From contig VBEQ01000021.1 in NCBI GenBank assembly GCA_005881235.1, positions 1-16,021 on the forward strand: a DNA stretch of 16,021 nt. Direction: 5' to 3'. The translations under genes were made by a program, and so were the position numbers. Source of the DNA: Chloroflexota bacterium. GTDB lineage: Bacteria; Chloroflexota; Dormibacteria; CF-121. Numbering within the stretch: position 1 is the stretch's first letter; each line of letters opens with the position of its first letter. Under the pieces are notes generated by a model. The model worked only from the letters and a program-made list of their open reading frames with translations. It had not been told where the DNA came from and searched no databases. Positions 7,092 through 15,927 of this stretch are shown here, piece after piece.

Positions 7092-10000
7092 CCCGCGGGC
7101 AGGCGGCCAAGGTCGAGCTCGGCGCCCAGCTCGCGAAAGATGCCCGCCGCCTCTGAGACCAGCTGATCCGCCTCGGAGCGACGCGCATCGTCCGGCGGTA
7201 ACGCGCGCAAGGCGCGGGCCAGGCCGGCGAGTGTGCGGGCGAGTTCCTGGCGCTCGCTGGTGGCGCGCAGGATCTCGCGGCTGCGCTCCAGGGCGGCCAG
7301 CGAATCCGGTATCTCGCCGCGGGTTGCGTGCACGGTTCCCAGCACCTGCAACGCGATTCCTTCCTGGTCGAGCGCCTGCACCGCCTGAGCGGTGGCGACG
7401 GCTCGCTTGGCCCAGGTAAGCGCGGCCGTCGCATCGGATGAGAGATACGCTTCCGCGAGATAGCGCTCGGTCTCCGACTGGTATGTCCGGCTTGCGAGCT
7501 GTCCCCATTCCTCGATCGCCCGCTGAAGATCACGGCGACCGGTCTGCGCATCGCCCCGCCGAACGGCGGTGATGCCGAGCCCGGTGCGAGCGAGCGCAAT
7601 CCCGGCCGCATAGCCGATCGCGCTCCAGCGTTTCAGCGCCGCGGTGAAATCCGCCTCGGCTTCGTCGAGCGCGCCGCGGGCCAGCTCGATCTGCGCCAAA
7701 TTGTTGCGCGACGTCCCGATGCCGAGGGGATCGCCGATCCGCTCCCGGATGGCGAGCGCTTTCGCATGCGCCCGCAAGGCCTCCGTATAGCGGCCCTCCT
7801 TGCGACGCACGATACCGATGTTGTTGAGGACGTTGGCCTGGCCGGACACGTCGGCGCGGGCTTCGTAGAGCTGCAGGCTGCGCTCGTAGTAATCGATGGC
7901 CATGCCGGTGTCTCCACCCAGCGAGGCGACCGTCCCCAGGTGCTTGTACGCGTCCGCGCGCGCGTCGTCGGCGCCCGCCCGTTCGGCGCGCTGCGCCGCC
8001 GTCAGCAACGTTTCCCGGGACTGTTCGTATGAGCCCTGCTGCCAGTAGACCTGTCCCAGCTCCAGGAGGACGAGTGCCTGCTCGCGATCGGCGCCCGCTG
8101 ATAAGACCTCGCGGGCCTCGGTCAGCGTGCGCAGCGCCTGCGGCGTATCGCCGGTGATCTGGTGGACGACCCCCAGCTTGCGCAGCAGGCGCGAGCGCCC
8201 GCGGTCATCGGCGGGGTCATGCGCCGCGAGCGCGTGCCGGTAGCCGGCCGCCGCCTCCGCGTAGTTGCCGGCGAAACCTTCGACGTCCGCGATCCCTTCC
8301 CAGGCATCCGCGCTCGCCGCCGGATCCGCCGTGCTGTGTTCCAGGGCGGACCGGAAGTACGCCAGCGCCTCGTCGATGGCATACAGGCGCCGCGCGCGCT
8401 GCCCGGCTCGCAGCAGCGCCGCCGACGCCTTGGCGTCGTCATCGCCGCGCGCGTAGTGATAGGCGATGATGTCGACGTACTCGTCCGCCCGTTGCTTAAA
8501 GAGATCCGCGATGGCGTCCGCGACGCGCACGTGGAGACGGCGCCGTTGCGACAGCAGCTGCTTGAGATAGGCGACTTCCTGGATCAGGGCATGGCGGAAG
8601 GCGTGGGTAACTTCCGGATCGATCCCCCGCCGCTCCACGAAGCCCTGATCGATCAGCTGGTCGAGGTCGACCGCCAGCGATGGGCTGGGATCGATCCGCT
8701 CGAGCACGCGGTACCAGAAGGTCCGGCCGACCACGGCGGCCGCACGAACGACGCGCGCGGGCCCTGATCCGAGGCCGTCGATGCGCGCCCCCAGCAGTTC
8801 CTGCACGCTGTCGGGAACCACCAGCGCCAGTGATTGCCGCCCGACCCAGACGCCTCCGTCCCGGGCGATCGCCCCAGACTCTCGAAGCGCGTCCGCGAGC
8901 TGCTCGATGAAGAAGGCGTTGCCCCCGCTCTTGAGCAGCATGGTCTCGAGCAGCGAGGGGTCGACCTCGCCGCCAAGACGCTGCGCGAGCATCCGGCGCG
9001 ATTCTGTTTCATCCAGGGTCAAGAGCTCGACCCGCGTGGAGGACCAGGGTGGCTGCCACTCGGAGCGGCCGGTGGCGATGAAGAGGCAGGGGAGCGAGGC
9101 CAGCTCCGCGATCAGGTCGGCAAGGACCAGTTGACTCGCGGAATCGATCCAGTGCAGGTCTTCGGCGACGATGAGAAGCGGGCCTTTAGCCACCTGCCGT
9201 AAAACCAGGTTGCGCACGACCTCAGTAAGGACGCGGCGGCTCGCTTGCGGATCGAACCCCGCCGATGCGTAGCCGAGAACGTCGAGCAGAAGTCGCACGG
9301 TGGCGTGATCGAGGTCCAGACCCAGCTCGTGCATCCGCCCTTCGATGCCGGCTCGTGCGACCGGTTCTAGGTCGGCCTGACGGATGCCAAACGCGCTGCG
9401 GAGCAGGCTCGCCAGCACCGCGTAGGCCGTCTGCCGATCGTAGGAGCGGCCTCGCGCCATCCAGCGGTCGACGCCGCGGCCGAGGCCCATCAAGAACTCC
9501 GCGATCAGCCGGCTTTTACCGACCCCGGCCTCGCCGGCCACGGTCAGGGCTCGGCCCTGGCCCAGCACCGAACCGGCCAGCGCCTGGCGCAGGAGCGCGA
9601 GCTCGGCGCTGCGCCCGATCAGCGGCGTTGATCCGTCCGCGACGGCGTCGTCTTTCGAGCGGATGACCCGATACGCCTTTACCGCTTGCGCTTTCCCTTT
9701 GAGCGCCGTCGGTCCCAGTGGCTCGAACTCGAAGGCGCGCGCGGCCAGCCGGTAGGTCGTCGGGCCCACCACGATCGCGCCCGGCGCCGCGATCGACTCG
9801 AGCCGCTGCGCGGTGTTCACCGTATCGCCCACGACGGTATAGGCCGATTGCACATCGTTCGCCAGGAGGCCGCTCACCACTTCACCGCTGGAGATGCCAA
9901 CCCGCAGGGCCAGGCGCAGGCCGTGCTCGCGTTCGAGCCAGTCGTTGAGCAGCGTCAGCGCGCCTTGCATTTCCAGGGCGGCTCGCACGGTGCGCTCGGC

Positions 10001-10405
10001 GTCGTCTTCGTGCGAGACCGGCGCCCCGAAAACCGCCATGACGGCATCACCCATGTACTTCTCGACGGTGCCTTCATAGCGTTGAATGGGGCGCACCAGC
10101 GCGGCGAAGAAGGCGCCGAGGATGCGTCGAAGGTCTTCTGGATCGAGTCGTTCCCCGAGCGGGGTCGATCCCGACAGATCGGCAAAGAGCACCGAGACCA
10201 GCCGGCGGTCTTCGTGCACGGCGGTCCCGGGCGAGACCTGAAGGCCGGTTCCGCGCGGCGTTGCCCCCGGCGGTTGCGCGGTCGCTAATGAGACCGGTGC
10301 CCCGCAGTTGGGGCAGAACCGGTGTGCCGGCCGCAACCGTGCGCCGCACGCCGGGCACGTCAGGCGCGCCGAACGGGTCGGCGCCGGCTGCTTGCGGGCC
10401 CGCAT
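7088..10405 (-). CDS. Zinc-ribbon / class III adenylate cyclase / AAA ATPase / TPR protein
   Basis: A 1105-residue cytoplasmic protein. Residues 17-34 form a zinc ribbon (Cys17, 20, 31, 34). The cyclase domain (about 65-250) keeps the metal aspartates Asp76 (LFADLSGST) and Asp120 (KYMGDAVMAVFG), the purine-binding Lys116, Asn197 and the transition-state Arg201 (VNTAQRLE). The partner of Lys116 appears to be Thr190, the class IIIb pattern, which favours ATP over GTP; this is inferred from alignment by eye. An AAA/STAND-type ATPase follows, with Walker A GEAGVGKS at 291-298 and a Walker B-like LLIVAEDLHWID near residue 410. The C-terminal 450 or so residues are TPR-like helical repeats (for example YFRSALEHS, YYERSLQLYEA). 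No C-terminal HTH is present, unlike some mycobacterial relatives. It lies 9 nt after the Crp-type gene and lacks a Shine-Dalgarno, so translation is probably coupled. It should make cAMP under control of ATP and a partner bound by the TPRs. Confidence 0.9.
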   Translation of the reverse strand: MRARKQPAPTRSARLTCPACGARLRPAHRFCPNCGAPVSLATAQPPGATPRGTGLQVSPGTAVHEDRRLVSVLFADLSGSTPLGERLDPEDLRRILGAFFAALVRPIQRYEGTVEKYMGDAVMAVFGAPVSHEDDAERTVRAALEMQGALTLLNDWLEREHGLRLALRVGISSGEVVSGLLANDVQSAYTVVGDTVNTAQRLESIAAPGAIVVGPTTYRLAARAFEFEPLGPTALKGKAQAVKAYRVIRSKDDAVADGSTPLIGRSAELALLRQALAGSVLGQGRALTVAGEAGVGKSRLIAEFLMGLGRGVDRWMARGRSYDRQTAYAVLASLLRSAFGIRQADLEPVARAGIEGRMHELGLDLDHATVRLLLDVLGYASAGFDPQASRRVLTEVVRNLVLRQVAKGPLLIVAEDLHWIDSASQLVLADLIAELASLPCLFIATGRSEWQPPWSSTRVELLTLDETESRRMLAQRLGGEVDPSLLETMLLKSGGNAFFIEQLADALRESGAIARDGGVWVGRQSLALVVPDSVQELLGARIDGLGSGPARVVRAAAVVGRTFWYRVLERIDPSPSLAVDLDQLIDQGFVERRGIDPEVTHAFRHALIQEVAYLKQLLSQRRRLHVRVADAIADLFKQRADEYVDIIAYHYARGDDDAKASAALLRAGQRARRLYAIDEALAYFRSALEHSTADPAASADAWEGIADVEGFAGNYAEAAAGYRHALAAHDPADDRGRSRLLRKLGVVHQITGDTPQALRTLTEAREVLSAGADREQALVLLELGQVYWQQGSYEQSRETLLTAAQRAERAGADDARADAYKHLGTVASLGGDTGMAIDYYERSLQLYEARADVSGQANVLNNIGIVRRKEGRYTEALRAHAKALAIRERIGDPLGIGTSRNNLAQIELARGALDEAEADFTAALKRWSAIGYAAGIALARTGLGITAVRRGDAQTGRRDLQRAIEEWGQLASRTYQSETERYLAEAYLSSDATAALTWAKRAVATAQAVQALDQEGIALQVLGTVHATRGEIPDSLAALERSREILRATSERQELARTLAGLARALRALPPDDARRSEADQLVSEAAGIFRELGAELDLGRLPAG

Positions 10406-10414
10406 CGCTTTAGC

Positions 10415-11095
10415 TTAGGTGCGTTTGCGCAATTCGGCCGGACGGACGACCGTGATGTAGCCGGACTTCTGAACGATGTCGCCTCGGGCCGCAAGCCGAG
10501 AGAGCGCGCGATTCACGTTCTCGCGGCTGGCCGCGACCATGCCGGCCAGCGTCCGTTGGGTCAGGCGCATCTCGATTCGGATGCCATCGGGCGTCTTGTG
10601 GCCGTGCGCGGCGGCCAGGTCGAGGAGCTTGCGGGCGACGCGACCGGGAACGTCGAGGAAGGCGGCTTCCGAAAAGGTCGCGTCCATGCGCCGGATGTGG
10701 CCGATGAGCACCTTGATCAGATGCCTGACGGCCTGCGGGTTGTCATCGAGAAACGCCATCAACGCCTGCCGCTCCAGGACGACGCATCGCGTCGGCACCA
10801 TTGCCTCGGCATCCATGGTCCGCACCGGCTGATCCTCGAAGATGGTCAACTCGCCGAAGCTGTCCCCGGGAAGGAGCACCGTGAAGACCGCTTCCGCGCC
10901 GCCGCTCCCCACTCGCGAGATCTTCACCTGCCCCCGAACGATGATGTAGAGGACGGTGGCCGGGTCACCCTCGTGAAAGATGTAGGAGCCCGCCCTATAG
11001 CTGCGCTCGCTGATCGCGGGTGCCAGAGGTTCGAGTGCCTCCGCCGGGATCCCCTGGAACAAGACCGTCCGGGAGAGAAGCGCGACCGAGTCCAT
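10415..11095 (-). CDS. Crp/Fnr-family transcription regulator, likely cAMP-responsive
   Basis: 226 residues from the chosen start. The cyclic-nucleotide-binding beta-roll spans about 8-125, with the phosphate-binding cassette FGELTIFEDQPVRT. Glu82 and Arg92-Thr93 match the Glu and Arg-Ser/Thr that hold cAMP in E. coli CRP. The winged HTH spans about 150-220; its recognition helix SRENVNRALSRL keeps Arg191, Glu192 and Arg196, the residues that read TGTGA in CRP, so a CRP-like target is predicted. It has no Fnr iron-sulfur cysteine set. The frame runs up to 11164; I chose ATG 11095 because of its length and a TATCAT at 11108-11103 that would give a leaderless message, but ATG 11104 is equally possible. 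The next gene is the adenylate cyclase, 9 nt away. Confidence 0.9.
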   Translation of the reverse strand: MDSVALLSRTVLFQGIPAEALEPLAPAISERSYRAGSYIFHEGDPATVLYIIVRGQVKISRVGSGGAEAVFTVLLPGDSFGELTIFEDQPVRTMDAEAMVPTRCVVLERQALMAFLDDNPQAVRHLIKVLIGHIRRMDATFSEAAFLDVPGRVARKLLDLAAAHGHKTPDGIRIEMRLTQRTLAGMVAASRENVNRALSRLAARGDIVQKSGYITVVRPAELRKRT

Positions 11096-11102
11096 GATCG
11101 GC

Positions 11103-11128
11103 ATGATAGGCCCGCCCAGGGATGTCAA
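11103..11128 (-). promoter_or_regulatory. Weak candidate promoter of the Crp-cyclase operon
   Basis: TTGACA (11128-11123) and TATCAT (11108-11103) are both good hexamers, but the spacer is only 14 nt, shorter than the usual 16-18. The short spacer could make the promoter depend on an activator that reshapes the DNA. It may also be chance. Confidence 0.3.
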
Positions 11129-11158
11129 GACGGAGTGCCCAATAGCACACGCCGTTTG

Positions 11159-11170
11159 TGTCAATTGACA
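11159..11170. promoter_or_regulatory. Perfect 12-bp palindrome in the divergent intergenic region
   Basis: TGTCAATTGACA lies between the Crp-cyclase operon and the histidine kinase gene, centred about 50 bp upstream of the predicted kinase start point and about 69 bp upstream of the predicted Crp start point. It is flanked by a wider TTTGTG (11155-11160) / CACAAA (11181-11186) inverted pair. It could be a shared operator. It is not a canonical CRP site. Confidence 0.4.
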
Positions 11171-11202
11171 TAGACGACATCACAAATCGGGAGTACCTTG
11201 CC

Positions 11203-11208
11203 TATAGA
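11203..11208 (+). promoter_or_regulatory. Candidate -10 element giving a leaderless histidine kinase mRNA
   Basis: TATAGA ends nine bases before the ATG at 11217, so the start point would fall at or within two bases of the initiation codon. There is no Shine-Dalgarno before that ATG, which supports leaderless translation. No good -35 is present at the proper distance, which is consistent with activator dependence. Confidence 0.45.
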
Positions 11209-11216
11209 CTTTCCCA

Positions 11217-12899
11217 ATGCTCAGCATCGTTCCGCAAATCGCTCCTGACCTTAAGGACTCTCCGGTACTCCTTGCTCCGCGCGTCACGTACTGGCTGGAG
11301 CCGCGCGTGTTCGACGAGCGTGCGCTCGAGCGGCTCGACGCGCCGGTTGTTCGCACCCCTCATCAGATCCTGGTGGAAGCCCTGCTCGAGCCGTCGTCCG
11401 CGGACCTGGCGTGGCTGGCGTGGGAGGACGGCAGCCAGAGCGTGGTCGTCGCGCGGGATCGGATGTCGCCGCTCCATCCATCCACGATTGGTGAATTTCC
11501 GGAGCCGCCACGCAGCCCGCTGACCATCAATCGGGCCTCGCGGAGCGGCGCGTGGGCGCTTTGGTGCCGGTCTCGCGGGATCCTGTCCGCCACCGTCGTG
11601 CCGGTCCGGCAGAAGAACGAGATCGTGGGCACCATCGGCCTGGCCAGCTGTACCGCGGGAAGCCTTGACGATTCCGACCTGCAGCGCGTCCAGCTGGGCG
11701 CGTCGCTCGCGATCCAGGCCCGCAGCCACGAACTGCGACTCAGCAGCCTCCGCCGGATGTTCGATGAGGTCAGCCGCACACTCGAGAACGCGCTCGCGCT
11801 CGATCGGGCGCTACGCCTGCCGCCGACCTACCGGGAGATCGCTCGCTCGGTGGGGGAGTCGTTGGACGCGAGCTATTGCCAGATCGCGGTCCGCGATGCG
11901 GGCCAGTCGATCACGATCCGGGCCGTAGGCGGGCACCGTCCGCCGCGCCGGGTAGGGTCCAGGTGGACGCTGGCGAAGTTACGCCGCTGCGCGCAGGCGC
12001 TCCACGAACGACGCGCGGTCGTCCTGACATTCAGCCAGAGCGACGTCGCATCGCAGCCGGAGCGGCTGGCGCTGTTTACCCCAACCACCAGGACCGGCGT
12101 CCTCATCCCATTCGTTGCCGGTCCACGCACACAGGGCGTCTTGATCCTGGGCGAGGAGCGCGAGTCACGCTGCGGGCCGCTGACGCCGGAGCGCATCGCC
12201 CTCCTGGAACTGGTCGCCAGTCGGATCGCGCACATCATGCGGATCTCGCGGCGGCTCGAGTATGAGCGCTTGGGCGACCGCCGGCGCCAGCGTCAGCTGA
12301 CCGTGGAACGCCAGCGGCTCGCGCGCGACGTGCACGACGAAATTGGGCAAGCGCTGAGCGTGCTGCTGGTGCAGATCCGCTGTGCGATCGCCGACGGCAA
12401 CGCCGGCCCGGAAGCGCTCAAAGTGCTGGAGCAGGCGACCAGCGACGCCCTCAATGGCGCGCGCACCCTCGCCTTTGGGTTCCGGCATCTGGAACGGGGG
12501 GTCGGGCCGCTGGAAGAGGCGCGTGCTTTTGCCGACACGCTGTTGCGCGGGGCGCAGTGCCGCTTGAGCTGGACCGAGGAACGGGTCGAGGGCCGGGTCG
12601 CGACCAGGACCTTGCGCGAGATCGCCAACGTGATCAAGGAAGCGGTGACCAACATCGTCCGGCATGCGGCCGCGGATTGCGCGCGCGTTCGGGTCGAATA
12701 CCCCGACGGCCGCATCAGAGTCACGATCCAGGACAACGGCATCGGCTTCCGCCTGCAGGAGGCCCGGCCGACCAGCGATGGCCGCGGCCTGGGGCTGGTC
12801 GGTTGCGCCGAGCGGCTGGCGCGCGTCGGCGGCGTCTTCGACATTCGAAGCGCGCCGGCGCAGGGGACGCTCGTGATCCTGGAAGCCCCTCGGCTCTGA
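11217..12899 (+). CDS. Soluble GAF-domain sensor histidine kinase (NarL/LiaS-type)
   Basis: 560 residues with no membrane segment. Two GAF-like sensor regions lie at about 45-175 and 200-345 (VPVRQKNEIVGTIGLAS; GVLIPFVAGPRTQGVLILGEE). The HisKA_3 dimerisation/phosphoacceptor helix is at about 365-430 with phospho-His373 in RLARDVHDEIGQALSVLLVQ. The HATPase_c domain is at about 470-557, with N-box Asn479 (KEAVTNIVRHA), G1 box DNGIGF and G2 box GRGLGLVG. Such kinases normally phosphorylate a receiver-LuxR response regulator; none is adjacent, and the LuxR-HTH protein at 1016-1921 has no receiver domain. The signal is therefore probably cytoplasmic (small molecule, redox or gas) and the partner lies elsewhere. 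The start at ATG 11217 is supported by the TATAGA just upstream. Confidence 0.9.
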   Translation: MLSIVPQIAPDLKDSPVLLAPRVTYWLEPRVFDERALERLDAPVVRTPHQILVEALLEPSSADLAWLAWEDGSQSVVVARDRMSPLHPSTIGEFPEPPRSPLTINRASRSGAWALWCRSRGILSATVVPVRQKNEIVGTIGLASCTAGSLDDSDLQRVQLGASLAIQARSHELRLSSLRRMFDEVSRTLENALALDRALRLPPTYREIARSVGESLDASYCQIAVRDAGQSITIRAVGGHRPPRRVGSRWTLAKLRRCAQALHERRAVVLTFSQSDVASQPERLALFTPTTRTGVLIPFVAGPRTQGVLILGEERESRCGPLTPERIALLELVASRIAHIMRISRRLEYERLGDRRRQRQLTVERQRLARDVHDEIGQALSVLLVQIRCAIADGNAGPEALKVLEQATSDALNGARTLAFGFRHLERGVGPLEEARAFADTLLRGAQCRLSWTEERVEGRVATRTLREIANVIKEAVTNIVRHAAADCARVRVEYPDGRIRVTIQDNGIGFRLQEARPTSDGRGLGLVGCAERLARVGGVFDIRSAPAQGTLVILEAPRL

Positions 12900-12920
12900 C
12901 GAGCTGACCGGTTCGGATCG

Positions 12921-12952
12921 CCCCATTTCAGCGCCCAGTGGCGTTTGAGGGG
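12921..12952 (+). other. Hairpin between the kinase and CpaF-type genes
   Basis: CCCC, an internal loop, CGCC, a CAGT loop, GGCG, an internal loop, GGGG. It starts 22 nt after the kinase stop. It lacks a T-run, so it may be a weak or factor-dependent terminator or an mRNA 3' end structure. Confidence 0.35.
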
Positions 12953-13008
12953 CACAATGGTCCGTTCGGCCGATATGGCGCGTAAGCCCAGACGTAACAC
13001 TGGTGCCA

Positions 13009-14202
<1,194 letters not shown>

Positions 14203-14238
14203 GTCCCGAGTAAGACGGCAAGCCTCAGTATTAAGGAG

Positions 14239-14262
14239 AAAGGCGGCCTCTCGGCCGCCTTT
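14239..14262. terminator. Bidirectional rho-independent terminator
   Basis: A perfect ten-base-pair stem, AAAGGCGGCC and GGCCGCCTTT, has a TCTC loop. It is followed by CAACTTTTCT on the plus strand and a pyrimidine-rich TCTCCTTAAT on the minus strand. It lies between the convergent CpaF-type and LAxTG-protein genes and serves both. Confidence 0.85.
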
Positions 14263-14270
14263 CAACTTTT

Positions 14271-15071
14271 CTACGCGGTGCGCCGCCGAATCGCGAAGCC
14301 GGCCAGCCCGAGGGCAGCCAGTAGCAGACCGATCATCGGCCAGAGCGGCATGCCGCCGCCCGTTGTCGCGAGCGTCGGGGTCGTCGGTGTCGCGGTCGGG
14401 GTCGCGGTCGGGGCCGCAGTCGGAGTCGGTGTCGCGGTCACCGCGGCGGTGCCCGTGAATTTGAGGTTCATCAGGATCGCCGTGCCGGTTTCGTCCTGCA
14501 CGATGTCGATGGACGTTACCGTCTTGCCCACGATCCCCCTGCGGTCGACGGCCAAGGCCGTATTGCCGTCGCCCGCGGCCGTCAGGTTGAAGCTGACATG
14601 ACCGCCGACATTGTTGGCCGCGCAGCCAAAGAAGTGGGTGTCGCCATCGCTCGTCACGACGTTGAGCCGTGGCGCGCCGGCCTGGCAGTAGCTGCCTTCT
14701 CCCAGGTCCCAACTCGCCGCCGTCAACGTGGTCAGCCCCTTGACGGTCGCCCCGGCTGACATGTCGTCGCACGTCGGCCCCTCCTTGGTCAACGTCAACT
14801 TCGCGGAGGCGAAGGCCGCTGCCACCGCGCCTGGCGTATCCGCCACCGGCTGGCCCTCAGCATCCTTGCAGTAACCGATATTGCCGGTTGTGCCGTGAGC
14901 GCAGGTTGCGCCCGGGTCCGTAGCCGTCGCCGTCGCGGTGCCGAACGTGGTGTGGCTGCAGGCATACGCCCACGGGCTCGCCGTCGTTACCGTTGCCGTG
15001 CTGGCATAGGCGGCCACCGAACCCCACGCCAGTGCGGCGATCGCTGATCCGATCATCACAAGACGCTTCAT
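14271..15071 (-). CDS. Secreted cysteine-rich protein with LAxTG-like sorting tail, unknown function
   Basis: 266 residues from ATG 15071, which has an AAGGAGG seven bases upstream; the frame extends further but that start has no ribosome site. Signal peptide at 1-23 (MKRLVMIGSAIAALAWGSVA, cleavage after AYA). The mature part has six cysteines (in YACSH, TCAHG, YCKD, TCDD, YCQA, FFGCA), probably disulfide-bonded, and is Thr/Ala/Gly-rich. A Thr-Pro-Ala linker then leads to LATTG (234-238), a hydrophobic segment (about 245-261) and RRR. That is the layout of sortase substrates, and LAxTG is the motif preferred by class E sortases. No sortase gene is in the window. It could instead be a simple tail-anchored membrane protein. 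I do not recognise the extracellular domain. Confidence 0.8.
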   Translation of the reverse strand: MKRLVMIGSAIAALAWGSVAAYASTATVTTASPWAYACSHTTFGTATATATDPGATCAHGTTGNIGYCKDAEGQPVADTPGAVAAAFASAKLTLTKEGPTCDDMSAGATVKGLTTLTAASWDLGEGSYCQAGAPRLNVVTSDGDTHFFGCAANNVGGHVSFNLTAAGDGNTALAVDRRGIVGKTVTSIDIVQDETGTAILMNLKFTGTAAVTATPTPTAAPTATPTATPTTPTLATTGGGMPLWPMIGLLLAALGLAGFAIRRRTA

Positions 15072-15181
15072 AATCGCCCTCCTTGATCCCATGTCGAAAT
15101 TCGCTCTCGGATAACCTCGCTTCCCTCAACGTAGTCTCAGAGGGCGCCTTGAGGCAACTTTTGTGAGTTTGGAGGGGAAGA

Positions 15182-15203
15182 GGGCGGGCCGGCGGGACCG
15201 CCC
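15182..15203 (-). terminator. Possible GC-rich terminator after the GYD gene
   Basis: GGGCGG and CCGCCC are separated by ten bases, 17 nt past the GYD stop. On the minus strand it is followed by TCTTCCCCTCC. The tail is pyrimidine-rich but has no clean T-run. Confidence 0.3.
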
Positions 15204-15220
15204 CCTCGAAACCGGACCTG

Positions 15221-15574
15221 CTAGCGGACGCCCGCGGCGGCCTTCGCGCCGGGTGGCGAGTAGGCGGCCTTGGCGGCCTTCGCCTTCTCCAGCACCTGCC
15301 GGCCTTCCTCGGGCGTGATCAGCCGGATGGTCCGCAGGTTGCGCAACGACCCCGAGCTGCCGACCGCGATCGATACTGCCGCCGCTGAGATGTCGTCGGG
15401 GGCATCGATGATCGCCAGGTAATCGTCATCGCCGAAGCTCCAAAAGAACTGCTCCAGCTTGCCGCCGGCGGCCTGCGCCACCTTTTGCACGGCAGCCACT
15501 CGATCGCCCGGGTTGTCGATCATTTTCGACCAGGCTTCCGCCGTGTAGCCGCCAATCACCGCAAACTTCGCCAT
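15221..15574 (-). CDS. GYD-domain protein
   Basis: 117 residues. ATG 15574 is chosen because AAGGAGGTGG lies five bases upstream; the frame is open to 15727 but the extra part has no ribosome site and is not family-like. Residues 1-90 match the GYD pattern (VIGGYTAEAWSKMIDNPGDR, GGKLEQFFWSFGDDDYLAII, then a stretch ending IRLITPEE). GYD proteins are small ferredoxin-like alpha/beta proteins of unknown biochemical role, common in soil bacteria. The Ala/Lys-rich tail (EKAKAAKAAYSPPGAKAAAG) is probably flexible. Confidence 0.85.
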   Translation of the reverse strand: MAKFAVIGGYTAEAWSKMIDNPGDRVAAVQKVAQAAGGKLEQFFWSFGDDDYLAIIDAPDDISAAAVSIAVGSSGSLRNLRTIRLITPEEGRQVLEKAKAAKAAYSPPGAKAAAGVR

Positions 15575-15927
15575 CGTTACCACCTCCTTGGTGAGGCCCA
15601 TCGTACGCCGCCGGAAAGGAGATTGCTCGAGGCTCTGGAATCGATGCTGGGCTCCAAGCCAACTGGCGGCCCCGGCGTTAAGCCCATGGATGCCGACGCC
15701 AAAGACTGCCGTCCCAACCAGTTTCAATCCCTTGCAGTCGCGCTTGATTTCCCGCCGATTATGGACGCCTACCTGCGGAACCCTGCGTGTCGCTGGCCCT
15801 GCGCGGTGGCGGCCTGGCGCTCAGTACCAAGGCCGACGGCGTACCTATCATGAAACGCCAACCGAGATCTTCGACATTGCAGGGGCTGCTGGTAGGTCGC
15901 GTCCTTGGACTTCGGCAACTCTTCCAA
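15575..15927. other. Intergenic stretch without a supportable gene
   Basis: About 350 bases upstream of the GYD gene. The only clear element is the GYD ribosome binding site (15580-15589, minus strand). Short open frames on both strands have no ribosome sites or family features. I found no convincing promoter, tRNA or repeat. Confidence 0.5.

Noticed and set aside
6009..7508. 499-codon minus-strand frame across the junction of the gingipain-like and cyclase genes
   Set aside because: Low-complexity Arg/Gly composition, and it overlaps real genes on both strands.
10322..11173. 283-codon plus-strand frame opposite the Crp-type gene
   Set aside because: The Crp frame has both the ligand cassette and the HTH; this one has no recognisable features.
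15128..15157. TTGCCT-N18-TACGTT as a promoter for the LAxTG-protein gene
   Set aside because: Both hexamers are poor matches; it cannot be separated from chance.
15721..15734. GTTTCAATCCCTTG, which resembles the start of some CRISPR repeats
   Set aside because: It occurs only once, with no spaced copies nearby and no cas genes.
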